DNA of 53,522 nucleotides from assembly GCA_035476575.1 (NCBI GenBank), contig DATILL010000087.1, positions 1 to 53,522 on the forward strand, read 5' to 3'. Of the stretch, positions 24,508 to 34,500 are shown in pieces. Below the pieces are notes generated by a model. That model was not told the origin of the DNA and searched no databases. It was given only the letters and a program-made list of their open reading frames with translations. The translations under genes were made by a program, and so were the position numbers. Each line of letters starts with the position of its first letter. Within the stretch, counting starts at the first letter, position 1. This stretch comes from DATILL01 sp035476575. Its GTDB lineage: Bacteria; Actinomycetota; Actinomycetes; Mycobacteriales; JACQDL01.

Positions 24508-26178
24508 GTGGGCCGAGTGCCTGGGGGAGCGTCCCATGGCCCGGCCATGTTGGTAGCTGACCTGGCCGGGCGAGTCGTCATGTGTGGGCCAGGGGCGGAG
24601 AGGCTGTACGGCCTGCGCGCGGCCGACGCCGTGGGTCGTGACGTCCGCGACCTGTTGACCGACTCCGTGGGCGGTGCCGCGGTGACCGAGGCGCTCGCCC
24701 GGGTCGCCACCGGCCAGGTCTGGACCGGCGTCCTTACCGTCATGTCCGGGTCTGGCCGCGGGCCGATGGTCGAGTCCCGGTGGGAGCCGGTCACGGGCGC
24801 GGGCCAGGAGGTCTGGGCTGTCACCAGCCTCCACCCCCTGCCGCCGTTCGACACCGACGACGGGCGCGGCGGGTGGGACGGACCGACGCTGCTGAACGAG
24901 GCGAGCCGGAGCATCGGCTCCACCCTTGACCTGGCCCGCACCGGCGAGGAGATCGTCGCCGTCGCGATGCCCAGGTTCTGCGACGCCGCCGGCGTCTACG
25001 TCCTCGAACGACTGCTCGCTGACGAGCTGCCCTGGGGCGGAGTGCCCGATGGGCCGGTCGAGATGCGGCGGCTTGCCACCGGCCTGACCGACGCTGATCC
25101 GGCCGAGTGGGCCACCGCGTTCCCTGTCGACGAGGTCATCGTCTACTCGCCCGCCACGCCGTACATCCAGTGCATGACCACCGGATCGCCGGTCCTGTTC
25201 GGCCACCTGGACCCTCCCACCAAGGACTGGATACGGCACCGGCCCCTCACCGAGGACCTCGTCTCCAGGCTGCTCAGGCCGGCCACCTACCTGGCGGTGC
25301 CGCTCAAGGCGCGTGGCACGGCGCTTGGCTTCGTCGTGTTCAGCCGGTGGCGGACCGCCCTGGCGTTCGGCCGGCACGATGTCACCGTGGCGGAGGACCT
25401 TGCCGCCCGGGCCGCCGTCTGCATCGACAACGCGCGGCTGTACGCCCGCGAGCGGCGCACCGCGCTGGCCCTGCAGGGCAGTCTGCTCCCCAAGAACCTC
25501 ACGGTCCCGCCCGGCCTGGAGGTTGCCCACCGCTACCTGCCGATCGGCGCCGACCAGAACATCGTCGGCGGCGACTGGTACGACGTCATCCCGCTCACCG
25601 CTGGGCGGGTCGCGTTCATCGTCGGCGACGTCATGGGCCACGGCATCCTGGCCGCCGCCGGCATGGGGCAGCTCCGCACCGCCGCGCGGGCCTTCGCCAG
25701 CCTCAACCTCCCGCCCGCCGACGTGCTGACCCGGCTGAACCAGATGGCCCAGCACCTCGACGCGGCCCAGTTCGCCACCTGCATCTACGCCACCTTCGAC
25801 CCCGCCAGCGGGGCCTGCGCCATCGCCCGCGCCGGTCACATCCCGCCGGTCATCGCGTATGCCGACGGCACGACTGAGGTGCCCAACCTGCCAGCCGGCC
25901 TGCCGCTTGGCCTGGACAGCGCGACGTTCCAGGCCATCGAGCTGGTGCTCCCACCCGGCAGCATCCTGGCGTTATGCACCGACGGGCTGCTGGAGAGCCG
26001 GACCCGCGACATCGACGCCGGCATCGCCGCGTTCCGAGCCGTCCTTGCCCAGTCCGGCGGCTGCCTCCAGGCCACCTGCGACGCCGTCATCCAGGCGCTC
26101 CGGCACGAGAACGGCCAGGACGACATCACCCTGCTCCTGGCCCGCGTCACAGCCGGGCCGCCCGGGCCGCCCGGCTGA
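24508..26178 (+). CDS. PAS-GAF-SpoIIE (PPM-type) serine/threonine phosphatase
   Basis: A 556-residue cytosolic regulator. Residues about 10-110 form a PAS-like domain (MLVADLAGRVVMCGPGAERLYGLRAADAVGRDV), 130-320 a GAF domain ending in the usual ARAAVCIDNARLYARERRTALALQ, and 325-550 a SpoIIE-type phosphatase: SLLPKNLTVPPGLEVAHRYLP, IVGGDWYDVIPL with metal Asp, VGDVMGHGILAAAGMGQLR, and a final DDITLLLARV with metal Asp. In streptomycetes such proteins switch anti-sigma/anti-anti-sigma pairs by dephosphorylation. No kinase or STAS partner is adjacent. GTG 24508 is used; ATG 24546 is possible. Confidence 0.93.
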   Translation: MGRVPGGASHGPAMLVADLAGRVVMCGPGAERLYGLRAADAVGRDVRDLLTDSVGGAAVTEALARVATGQVWTGVLTVMSGSGRGPMVESRWEPVTGAGQEVWAVTSLHPLPPFDTDDGRGGWDGPTLLNEASRSIGSTLDLARTGEEIVAVAMPRFCDAAGVYVLERLLADELPWGGVPDGPVEMRRLATGLTDADPAEWATAFPVDEVIVYSPATPYIQCMTTGSPVLFGHLDPPTKDWIRHRPLTEDLVSRLLRPATYLAVPLKARGTALGFVVFSRWRTALAFGRHDVTVAEDLAARAAVCIDNARLYARERRTALALQGSLLPKNLTVPPGLEVAHRYLPIGADQNIVGGDWYDVIPLTAGRVAFIVGDVMGHGILAAAGMGQLRTAARAFASLNLPPADVLTRLNQMAQHLDAAQFATCIYATFDPASGACAIARAGHIPPVIAYADGTTEVPNLPAGLPLGLDSATFQAIELVLPPGSILALCTDGLLESRTRDIDAGIAAFRAVLAQSGGCLQATCDAVIQALRHENGQDDITLLLARVTAGPPGPPG

Positions 26179-26270
26179 CCCTCGCGGTCCCGCCGTGCAC
26201 CCGGGCCGCAACCAAGCGGGAACCAGGGCACGCACCCTCGTCCACGATCTCGACCACGGAGGAGACCCCG

Positions 26271-26690
26271 ATGCACGTCATCCGCACCCGACCTGAGTCC
26301 GCGCTGGGTCCGGCCGAGTGGTTCACCGGCACGGCCTGGATCGACCGGATCGCGGTGGCCTCCGCGCCGTCCCGGCTGGTCGCCAACAGCGTGCACTTCA
26401 CGCCGAGCGCCCGCACGGCCTGGCACCAGCACGCCTACGGCCAGATCCTGCACATCACCGAGGGCGTCGGGCGGGTCCAGCACCGCAGTGGCCCGGTCGT
26501 CGAGGTCCGGGCCGGGGACACCGTCGTCACCCTGCCCGGCGAGTGGCACTGGCACGGCGCGGCGCCGCACCATTTCATGACCCATCTCGGCATGCAGGAG
26601 GCCGACGACAACGGGAACGCCGCGGAGTGGGGCGCCCACGTCACCGACGCCGAGTACCTGGCTGCCCCTGTCGACGTCGTCGAGGGCTGA
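26271..26690 (+). CDS. Cupin-domain protein
   Basis: A 139-residue single-domain cupin. The first metal-binding motif is HFTPSARTAWHQHAYGQILHITEGVGRV (His, His, Glu-like positions), and the second is GDTVVTLPGEWHWHGAAPHHFMTHL with His residues. Such small cupins can be dioxygenases, isomerases or quercetinase-like proteins; I cannot choose. ACGGAGGAGAC precedes ATG 26271. It follows the phosphatase gene by 92 bp and the EEP gene starts 135 bp later, so co-transcription is possible. Confidence 0.88.
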   Translation: MHVIRTRPESALGPAEWFTGTAWIDRIAVASAPSRLVANSVHFTPSARTAWHQHAYGQILHITEGVGRVQHRSGPVVEVRAGDTVVTLPGEWHWHGAAPHHFMTHLGMQEADDNGNAAEWGAHVTDAEYLAAPVDVVEG

Positions 26691-26825
26691 CCTGGTTGAC
26701 GCCCGGCCGCGGCGCCGGCCGGGTGCCTGTTGGGGCAGACCTGGGCAGGCAGCCGCTCGGCGCGCGCCAGGGGTACCTACCGTTGAGGGGATATCCGACG
26801 CTGGGGATGGCGCTGGGGGGGCGTA

Positions 26826-27809
26826 ATGAGGATCGCGTCGTTCAACCTGAACAACCTGTTCTCCCGCTACGACTTCACCGCCGAGGTCGACCGCCTGCCA
26901 GCCTCCGGGCCGAACGGCGGGCCGGCACCGGTCGAGATCGTGACCACGCTGGACCCGGCTGCCCCGGACCGGGCCAGGTTCCGGACCTTCAAGGGCCGGC
27001 TGGTCAAGGGCAAGCCCGAGGCAGAACGCCGCCGGATCGCCGAGCGGATCGCCGGGATGAACGCCGACGTCCTGGCCGTGCAGGAGGTCGAGGACATCAC
27101 CACCCTGTCCGCGTTCGCGGCGGGTGAGCTGAAGGAGCTGGGCTACCGGCACGTGGTGCTGGTCGAGGGCAACGACCCGCGGCTCATCGACGTCGGGCTC
27201 CTGTCGCGGCTGCCGGTCGGCGGGGTCACCTCGTGGCGGCACGCCGTCCACCATCCCGCGGACGCCGACCCGGTGTTCAGCCGGGACCTGCTGCAGGTCG
27301 AGATCCTGTCCGAGGACCGGTCCAGCCGGCTGGTGACGCTCTTCGTCACGCACCTGAAGTCGAAGTTCTGCGACTTCCGCGAGGACCCGGTCGAATGTGC
27401 GCGGGACAACGACATGCGGCGCCAGCACCAGGCTGAGGTCGCCGCGCGGATCATCGCCGGGCAGACCCGCCCGCGTGACCGGTACCTGCTGTGCGGGGAC
27501 ATGAACGACGCGCCCGGCGCCGCGACCCTGGCCCCGCTGACCACGGACACCACGCTCAACCTCGTCGACGGCCTGGCCGCCGCAGTACCGGACCGGCCGG
27601 CGCCGCTCGACTCGCCGGCCCCGCCGGACCGGCCGTGGAGCGACCGGTTCAAGATGTCCGGCAAGCCCGCCGACTACGAGCTGCTCGACCAGATCTGGCT
27701 CGCGCCCACCCTCGCCGGCCGGCTCACCGGAGCTGGCATCGGCCGCCGCGCCCACCTCACCGGCGACGGCAGCGACCACGACCCTGTCTGGGTCGACCTC
27801 GACCTCTGA
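26826..27809 (+). CDS. Endonuclease/exonuclease/phosphatase (EEP) family hydrolase
   Basis: A 327-residue EEP-fold metal-dependent phosphodiesterase/nuclease. Motifs appear in order: RIASFNLNNLF (2-12) with the metal-ligand Asn, DVLAVQEVED with the catalytic Glu, VTHLKSKF with His, LLCGDMNDAP with Asp/Asn, and GSDHDPVWVDLDL at the end with the catalytic Asp-His. No signal peptide, so a cytosolic nuclease or phosphatase is likely. A G-rich ribosome site lies just before ATG 26826. A 17-bp match to its last codons is found at about 40870, suggesting a second decayed copy. Confidence 0.92.
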   Translation: MRIASFNLNNLFSRYDFTAEVDRLPASGPNGGPAPVEIVTTLDPAAPDRARFRTFKGRLVKGKPEAERRRIAERIAGMNADVLAVQEVEDITTLSAFAAGELKELGYRHVVLVEGNDPRLIDVGLLSRLPVGGVTSWRHAVHHPADADPVFSRDLLQVEILSEDRSSRLVTLFVTHLKSKFCDFREDPVECARDNDMRRQHQAEVAARIIAGQTRPRDRYLLCGDMNDAPGAATLAPLTTDTTLNLVDGLAAAVPDRPAPLDSPAPPDRPWSDRFKMSGKPADYELLDQIWLAPTLAGRLTGAGIGRRAHLTGDGSDHDPVWVDLDL

Positions 27810-27860
27810 TCTCTATCTCAACCCCTGACCAACCGTACAGCGCAGCTCTCCGCCGCCCGG

Positions 27861-27878
27861 GCCAGCGATCACGCTGGC
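27861..27878. terminator. Perfect hairpin between convergent genes
   Basis: GCCAGCG-ATCA-CGCTGGC is a perfect 7-bp stem with a 4-nt loop, extended loosely by flanking C- and G-rich runs. It overlaps the stop codon of the leftward RND gene (27869-27871) and lies 52 bp after the EEP stop, so it can serve both. Confidence 0.7.
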
Positions 27879-30800
27879 GCGGGGGCGGCGGTGCGCTGCC
27901 GGCGGCGGCCGGCGTAGCGCAGGTAGAGCGACGGTACGACGAACAGGTTGAGCAGCGTCGAGGTGACCAGGCCGCCCAGGATCACCACGGCCATCGGGTG
28001 CTCGATCTCGTTGCCGGGGATCGTGCCGGCGATCACCAGCGGGACCAAGGCGAGCGCGGTCGCCAGCGAGGTCATCAGGATCGGCGAGAGCCGTTCCTTC
28101 GCGCCGCGCAGCACCAGCGCCGGGCCGAACGCCTCGCCTTCGTGCCGTTCGAGATGCTGGAAATGGTTGATCATCAGGATGCCGTTGCGGGCGGCGATCC
28201 CCAGCACGGTGAGGAACCCGACCAGTGAGCCGAGCGAGAGGACGCCGCCGCCCAGGGTCGCCGCCAGGATCCCGCCCACCAGGGCCATGGGCAGGGTGAG
28301 AATGGCGAGAAATGCCAGCCGCCAGCTTCCGAACGCCTGCTGCAGCAGCAGCAGGATTCCGACCAGCGCGCCAATGGAGAAGATGAGCAGGCGCTGCTGG
28401 GCGGCCTGCCGCTCCTGGTACTCGCCAAGTATCTCCGCGTGGTAGCCGCGGGGGAAGCTGACCTGCGCCAAGCCGCGCTCGACATCGCGGGCCACCGAGC
28501 CGAGGTCACGCCCCGACACGTTCGCCGCGACGTCGATGCGGCGTGAGTTGTTCTCCCGGAGCACGACGTTCGGGGTCGGCACCATGCGCACCGTGGCGAG
28601 CTCGCCCAGCTTTACCCGCCTGCCGTCCGGCGCGTCGAGCAGCAGGCTGTTCACGCTGTCGATGCTGTTACGGGTCTGCGGGGTGCTCCAGACGTGCACC
28701 TCGGTGTTCTTCCCGTACTTCCAGATGTCACCGGCCTCCTCGCTCCCGATGAACACCGCGGCGGCCCGGCGCACGTCGCCCGGCTTGATCCCGTAGCGCG
28801 AGGCGGCGGCGAGGTTCACCTTCACCTCGAGCTGCGGGATCTCGACCTGGAGGTCAACCTTCTCCTCTACGACGCCGTCGATCGTGGCGAGCACCTCCTT
28901 CACCTCCTGGGCCTTCTGCCGCAGGACTCCGAACTCGTCTCCGGAGATACGGACGACGACCGCCTCGCTGGTGCCGGTCAGCACCTCCTTGGTGCGCTCC
29001 TTCAGGTAGGTCTGCACGTCCCGCTGCAGCCCGGGGTAGCCCTCGACCACCTTCTGGATGGCGGCCACCGTCTTGTCGTAGTCGGCCGACGGGTCGATGC
29101 TGATCCAGTTCTCCGCGAAGTTGATGCCGACCGGCTCGTCCGCCAGCGTGCCCTGCCCGATGTGCGCGCCGAAGTTCCGGACGCCGGGGATGGCCCGCAG
29201 CTCGTTGCTGGCCTGCTGGGTGATCCGGACCATCTCCGCGTGCGAGGTGCCCGGCCGGCTCACCCAGTGCATCAGGAAGTCCCGCTCCTTGAACTTGGGG
29301 AACAGCGACTGCCCCAGGAGCGGCAGCGCCACCACACCGGCCAGGACGACCACGATGACGGTCACGTATGCCCGGCTGGGGCGCGAGACAATCCGTCCGA
29401 GCAGCCCCGTGTAGCCGCGCTGCAGCCAGCGCACCAGCGGCGACTCCCGCCGCTCCAGCTGGGACCGCGACAGCAGGATCAGGGCCAGCGCCGGGGTGAC
29501 CGTCAGCGCGACCAGCATCGAGGCCAGGATCGCCAGCGCGTAGGAGAACGCGAGCGGCCGGAAGAACGACCCGGTCAGGCCGCCGAGCAGCAGGATCGGC
29601 ACGGTGGAGATCACGATGATCAAGGTGGCGTGGATGATGGGTCCACGGACCTCAAGCGAGGCGTCCAGCACAATTCGCGCGGTCGATTTTGTACTGCCCT
29701 CCCGGCGGTGCTGGCGCAGCCGGCGCACGATGTTCTCGATATCGATGATGGCATCGTCCACGATCACACCGAGGGCTATCACGAACCCGGCCAGCACCAT
29801 GGTGTTGATGGTGGCCCCGCGCGCGGCGAGCACGAGCCCGGCCGCCACCAGTGACAGCGGGATGGTCACGATGCTGATCAGCGCGACGCGCCATTCGAAA
29901 AGGAAGAAGACCAGGATCAGGGTGACCAGGAGGAAGCCGATGAGCATCGCCTTGCCGAGGTTGTCGATCGAGGTCTGGATGAACGTCGCCGGCCGGAAGA
30001 TGGTGGTGTCGACCTGTATTCCGGGCAGCCCGGGCGCCATCGCCGCGAGCGCCTCCTCCACACCTTTCGTGACCTCCAGCGTGTTGCCCCACGGCAGCTT
30101 CTCGACAATCAGCATGATGCCGACGCCGTCGTTGATGATCGCGTCCCCGTTGAGGTGCGGCTGGTGGTCCCGTACGACGTTGGCGACGTCGCCGATCGAT
30201 ACCGGCTTGGCGCCCTTCGGCACGTCGACAGGCATCTCCGCCAGCCCGGCGGGAGTGATGTTGGGCAGGATGTGCCGGATTCCGAGCCGTTGGTTGGGTG
30301 TGTCGAAGAAACCGCCGGTGCCGATCTCGTGCCCGCTGGAGAAGCGCAGCACGCCCACGTCGAGGGCGTCCGCGCTGGCGTCGATCACGCTGTTCAGCGC
30401 GACCCCGTGCTTGGCCATTCGGGTCGGGTCGGCCTGCACCTGCAGCACGGACCACTTGTCGCCCCAGATGGCCACGTTCGCCACCCCGGGCACCCGCATC
30501 AGCCGCGGCCGCACCGTCCAGTACGCGGTCAGCGCCGCCTCGATCAGGGCCTGGTTGGACTTGTCCTTCGTGGACAGCCCGATCTTCATGACCCGGCTGG
30601 TCGACGACAGCGGCTGGACCATGAACGGAAGGTCGGACCAGGCTGGCAGGCCGGCGGTCGCCGTGCGGACCCGTTCCTGCACCCGCAGCCGGGCCTTGAA
30701 CAGGTCGGTGCCCGGCTTGAAGATCAGCTGGACCGAGGACAGGTCGGACACCGACCGGGACCGCATCACGTCCAGCCCCTCGATGCCGTTCAGCGACTCC

Positions 30801-31009
30801 TCGATCGGAACGGTGACCAGGCCCTCGACATCGGCCGCGGACAGCCCGAGGCACAGGGTCTGCACCTCGACCCGGGGCGGGGCGAACTCGGGGAAGACGT
30901 CGACCGGCATGGCGCGGAGCTGCGCGACGCCGAAGAACATCAGCAACGCGGCCGTGACGACCACGAGGTACCGAAGCTTCAGGCTCGTTCCAACGATCCA
31001 CCGCATCAT
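27869..31009 (-). CDS. RND efflux permease, CusA/CzcA (heavy-metal) type
   Basis: A 1,046-residue inner-membrane proton-driven pump. It begins MMRWIVGTSLKLRYLVVVTAALLMFFG (TM1), continues with MPVDVFPEFAPPRVEVQT, has GVIVDDAIIDIENIVRRLR in TM4 at about residue 415 with the paired Asp residues typical of the HME branch, and closes with TM10-12 (GFLTVLGIAARNGILMINHFQHLE and VILGGLVTSTLLNLFVVPSLYLRYAG). Length and order fit a full permease. In Gram-negatives it would work with an adaptor and an outer-membrane channel; here only a short lipoprotein lies upstream. It is the last of three leftward genes. The ion or compound exported is unknown. Confidence 0.92.
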   Translation of the reverse strand: MMRWIVGTSLKLRYLVVVTAALLMFFGVAQLRAMPVDVFPEFAPPRVEVQTLCLGLSAADVEGLVTVPIEESLNGIEGLDVMRSRSVSDLSSVQLIFKPGTDLFKARLRVQERVRTATAGLPAWSDLPFMVQPLSSTSRVMKIGLSTKDKSNQALIEAALTAYWTVRPRLMRVPGVANVAIWGDKWSVLQVQADPTRMAKHGVALNSVIDASADALDVGVLRFSSGHEIGTGGFFDTPNQRLGIRHILPNITPAGLAEMPVDVPKGAKPVSIGDVANVVRDHQPHLNGDAIINDGVGIMLIVEKLPWGNTLEVTKGVEEALAAMAPGLPGIQVDTTIFRPATFIQTSIDNLGKAMLIGFLLVTLILVFFLFEWRVALISIVTIPLSLVAAGLVLAARGATINTMVLAGFVIALGVIVDDAIIDIENIVRRLRQHRREGSTKSTARIVLDASLEVRGPIIHATLIIVISTVPILLLGGLTGSFFRPLAFSYALAILASMLVALTVTPALALILLSRSQLERRESPLVRWLQRGYTGLLGRIVSRPSRAYVTVIVVVLAGVVALPLLGQSLFPKFKERDFLMHWVSRPGTSHAEMVRITQQASNELRAIPGVRNFGAHIGQGTLADEPVGINFAENWISIDPSADYDKTVAAIQKVVEGYPGLQRDVQTYLKERTKEVLTGTSEAVVVRISGDEFGVLRQKAQEVKEVLATIDGVVEEKVDLQVEIPQLEVKVNLAAASRYGIKPGDVRRAAAVFIGSEEAGDIWKYGKNTEVHVWSTPQTRNSIDSVNSLLLDAPDGRRVKLGELATVRMVPTPNVVLRENNSRRIDVAANVSGRDLGSVARDVERGLAQVSFPRGYHAEILGEYQERQAAQQRLLIFSIGALVGILLLLQQAFGSWRLAFLAILTLPMALVGGILAATLGGGVLSLGSLVGFLTVLGIAARNGILMINHFQHLERHEGEAFGPALVLRGAKERLSPILMTSLATALALVPLVIAGTIPGNEIEHPMAVVILGGLVTSTLLNLFVVPSLYLRYAGRRRQRTAAPAPA

Positions 31010-31052
31010 GGCCGGAGTCCGTCCCTAGGTCAGTCGCTTTCGACGCAGTCCG

Positions 31053-31538
31053 TCACTTTCCGACGCCGAGCTCGGTGCCGTACAACACGGCCGCGCCGAC
31101 CGTCACGACGTCCGTCCCGGCCGGTGGCCCGGCGACCAGGACCGCCCGCTCTCCGTCGACGTGGTCGACCGTGATGGGCTGTCGGACGTAGGTGAGCGGT
31201 CCGGTGCGGGCGAAGACCCAGGTGCTGCCGCTCACGTCGTAGAGCAGCGCGGAGTAGGGGACGACCTTGTGGTTCGTGCTCGGTCCGCCGCTGCGCAGGG
31301 TGACGTTCGCCTCGCCCAGCGGGACAGTCTGGATGCCGAGCCGTTCGGTCGCCCGCTGGGTGAGGGTCACCTGCTTGACCTGGGAGCCGGCGACGCTCGC
31401 GACCTTGGCGGGCGGCTCGGCCGCGGTGCCCTTCGCCGGGGTCGAGCAGCCGGAGAGGACGGTGCCCCCGGCGGCCAGACCCACCGCGACCAAGCCCGCG
31501 GCAATGGGCGTGGTGATCCGTCGACTGCCGTTCGGCAT
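31053..31538 (-). CDS. Short lipoprotein resembling an RND periplasmic adaptor
   Basis: A 161-residue lipoprotein: Arg-containing start, hydrophobic segment, and lipobox VLSGC with the lipidated Cys31. The mature part (VKQVTLTQRATERLGIQTVPLGEA, VVPYSALLYDVSGSTWVFARTGPLTYVRQPITVDHVDGERAVLVAGPPAGTDVVTVGAAVLYGTELGV) matches the membrane-proximal end of CusB/HlyD-type adaptors, but the long coiled-coil hairpin and lipoyl domain are missing. It sits between two RND permease genes, 4 bp from the first and 43 bp from the second, so it likely serves both. The short form fits a Gram-positive cell that needs no bridge to an outer membrane. Confidence 0.82.
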   Translation of the reverse strand: MPNGSRRITTPIAAGLVAVGLAAGGTVLSGCSTPAKGTAAEPPAKVASVAGSQVKQVTLTQRATERLGIQTVPLGEANVTLRSGGPSTNHKVVPYSALLYDVSGSTWVFARTGPLTYVRQPITVDHVDGERAVLVAGPPAGTDVVTVGAAVLYGTELGVGK

Positions 31539-31542
31539 CGTG

Positions 31543-34500
31543 TCACCCCTTCTGGGTTGTCGTCGCGAAGCGCAGGTAGAGGGCGGGCAGCAGGAACAGG
31601 TTCACCAGCGTCGCGGTGACCAGGCCGCCAAGCACGATCGCGACCAGCGGCTGCAGGACCTCCAGGCCGGACGCGACACCGACGAGCAGCAACGGCGTCA
31701 GGGCCAGCGCCGTCGCCAGGGCCGCGGTCACCGTCGGGCCGAACCGCTCCCGCGACCCGCGCAGCACCAGGTCGGGGCCGGCGGTCACACCCTGCTGCTC
31801 AAGCCGCTGGTAGTGCCTGGTCTGCAGGATGCTGCCGCGGATGGTGATCGCCAGCACGGTGAGCAGCCCGAACAGCGAGACGACCGACATGACGTCCCGG
31901 CGGACGGCCGCGACCAGCACCGCACCGGCCAGCGCCACGGGCAGCAGGAGGAGGTGCAGGGTGGCCAGCCGCCAGCTTCCGAAGCACGCCTGCAGCAGGA
32001 AGAACAGCACGACGAGGGCAGCGATCGCGTAGCCCAGCGCGCGCTGCTGGGTGTTCTCCCGCTGGGCAGACTCGCCGAGCACCTCGACGTGGTGCTCCGC
32101 CGGGAAGGTGACGTTCCGCACGCTCCGCTCGACGTCGCGGGTCACGTCGTCGAGGCCACGCCCGCGCACGTCGGCGGTGACGTCGATGTAGCGGGCCACG
32201 GCGTCGTGCCGGATGTTCGCCGGGTTCGGCCGGATCCGCACGTCGGCCACGTCGCTCAGCTTCACCTGACCGCCGTGCGGCGTGTCGATCAGCAGCCCAC
32301 GGATGCTGTCGAGGCTGTGCCGCTTCTCCGGCGTGGCCCACACCACGACGTCGAACACCTTCTGCGCCTCGTACAGGTTGCCGGCGGTGATGCCGGACAC
32401 CATGATCGCGGCGGCCCGCCGGACGTCGCCCGGCTTGACACCTACCCGGGCGGCCTTGGTGATGGACACCTCGACCTCGACGGTCGGCTCGAGGTCCGGC
32501 AGCATCACCCGCGGTTCGCGGACCCCGGCGACGCCCGAGACGAGCGTGGCCACCTCTGCGGCCTTCGCGCGCATGACGTCGTAGTCCCGGCCGTAGATCC
32601 GGACGACGAGCGGGGCGTCGGAGCTGCGGTCCACCTCCTGGACCCGCTGCGCCGGGTAGGTCATCACCTCGGTGCGCAGCCCGGGATAGCCGCCGATCGC
32701 GTCCCGGATGGCGGCCGTCGTGGCGGCGTAGTTGGCGGCCGGGTCAAGGCTGACCCAAAGCTCGCTGGAGTTGACGGCGACCACCTGGTCCGACAGGGAG
32801 GCGCGGCCGACGTGGGCACCGACCGTCCGGACCCCAGGCAGGGCGCGCAGCTCGCGGGTCGCCGTGGCCATCAGCCGGTCCATCTCGGTGAGGGAGGTGC
32901 CGGGCGCCGCGTCCAGGCGCACCAACAGGTCGCGGTCCTGCAGGGCGGGGGTCAGGTGCTGCCCGCCGATCTGGGGCAGCGCCACGAGGCTGGCCACCAG
33001 CACCAGGCCGGCGACCGCGTAGGCCCGGACCGGTCGGCGTGCGAGCCGGCCGAGCTGCGCCGCGTAGCCCCGTTCAAGCCGGCGGGCCAGCGACGACTCG
33101 CGGCGCAGCGACGACTCGGAGAACAGCAGCATGGCCAGCGCCGGGGTGAGGGTCAGCGCGACCACCATCGAGGCCAGGACCGCGAGCACGTAGCCGAGCG
33201 CGAGCGGCCGGAGGAACGCGCCGGACACCTCGCCGAGCGCCAGGGCAGGCAGCACGGACACCACGACGATCACCGTCGCGACGAAGAGCGGGCCGCGTAC
33301 GTCGAGGACGGCCGCGAGGATCGCACCGGCCTTGGAGTCCGCGGCGGAGCCGGCGCCCGCATCCTCCCCGCGGCGCTCCCGGAGCCGTCGCCGGAGATGC
33401 TCCACGTCGCCCACGGCGTCATCGACGACGATGGCGACGGCCATCGCCAGCCCCGCCAGGATCATCATGTTCAGCCTGGCCCCGAACAGGGACAGCACGA
33501 GCAGCGCCAGCGCGAGGGACGCCGAGATGGCCACCAGGCTGACCAGCGCGGCCCGCCAGCTGAACATCAGCGCGCCGAGCACGAGGAGCAGCAGCAGGGC
33601 GCCGATGGCCAGCGTCCAGGCGAGGTTGTTCCGGGCGGACTCGAGGAAGGTCGCCGGCCGGTAGAGGGTGGTGTCGATCGAGATGCCGGCCAGTCCGGGC
33701 CGCAGCCCGTCGAGCGCCTTCTCCACCTCGCGGGTGACGTCCGTGACACTGGTGCCGGGGAACCGCTCCACCACGAGCAGCAGGCCGCGGTTGTCCTTGG
33801 TGACCGAGTCGCCGATGAGGAGCTGGTGGTCCTCGACAACGTCCGCGACGTCGCTGAGCCGCAGGGACGAGCTCTCGGCACCGTCGATGGCGACCTGGGC
33901 CAGGTCCTTCGCCGTCCTGATCGGCTGGATGTGCTGGATCTCGATCCGCTGGTTGGCGTTGTCGATGAACCCGCCGGTGCCAGGGGTCGACGCCTCGACG
34001 AAGGTCAGCGGGGAGGACCACATCGCGTTTCCAGCTGAGCGCACGACCGCGTCCAGCGGGACGTGGTGCTTCCGCAGCCGGTCCGGGTCGACCAGCACCT
34101 GCAACTGCCGGTCCCGCATCCCCCAGATGGACACGTTGGCGACCCCGGGAACGGCGATCAGCCGTTGCCTGAGCTTCCACCGGGCGAGCACCGACAGGTC
34201 GATCAACGACACGTCGGACGAGGACAGCCCGATCATCATGAGCCGGCTCGTCGTGGAGGTGGGCTGGATCACGGCCGGCGACTTCGACACGGCGGGCAGG
34301 GCGCGCACCATCGTGAGGCGTTCCTGGACCACCTGCCGTGCCCGGGTCGGGTCGGTGCCGGGCTCGAAGACCAGGTCGAGCCGGGACAGGCCGGGCAGCG
34401 AGTCGGAGCGGATCTGGTGCAGCCAGGGCATCCCGTTGAAGAACTCCTGCTCCATCGGGTTGGTGATCAGGTTCTCGACCTCCTCGGCCGAGAGCCCGAG

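Noticed and set aside
24391..25839. Upstream extension of the DUF574 methyltransferase frame to 25839
   Set aside because: The extension is antisense to the PAS-GAF-SpoIIE gene, and the family's conserved start plus a ribosome site fall at 24390.
28694..34038. Long plus-strand open frames across the two RND genes
   Set aside because: They mirror the permease codons and encode His/Gln/Arg-rich sequence with no recognisable domain.
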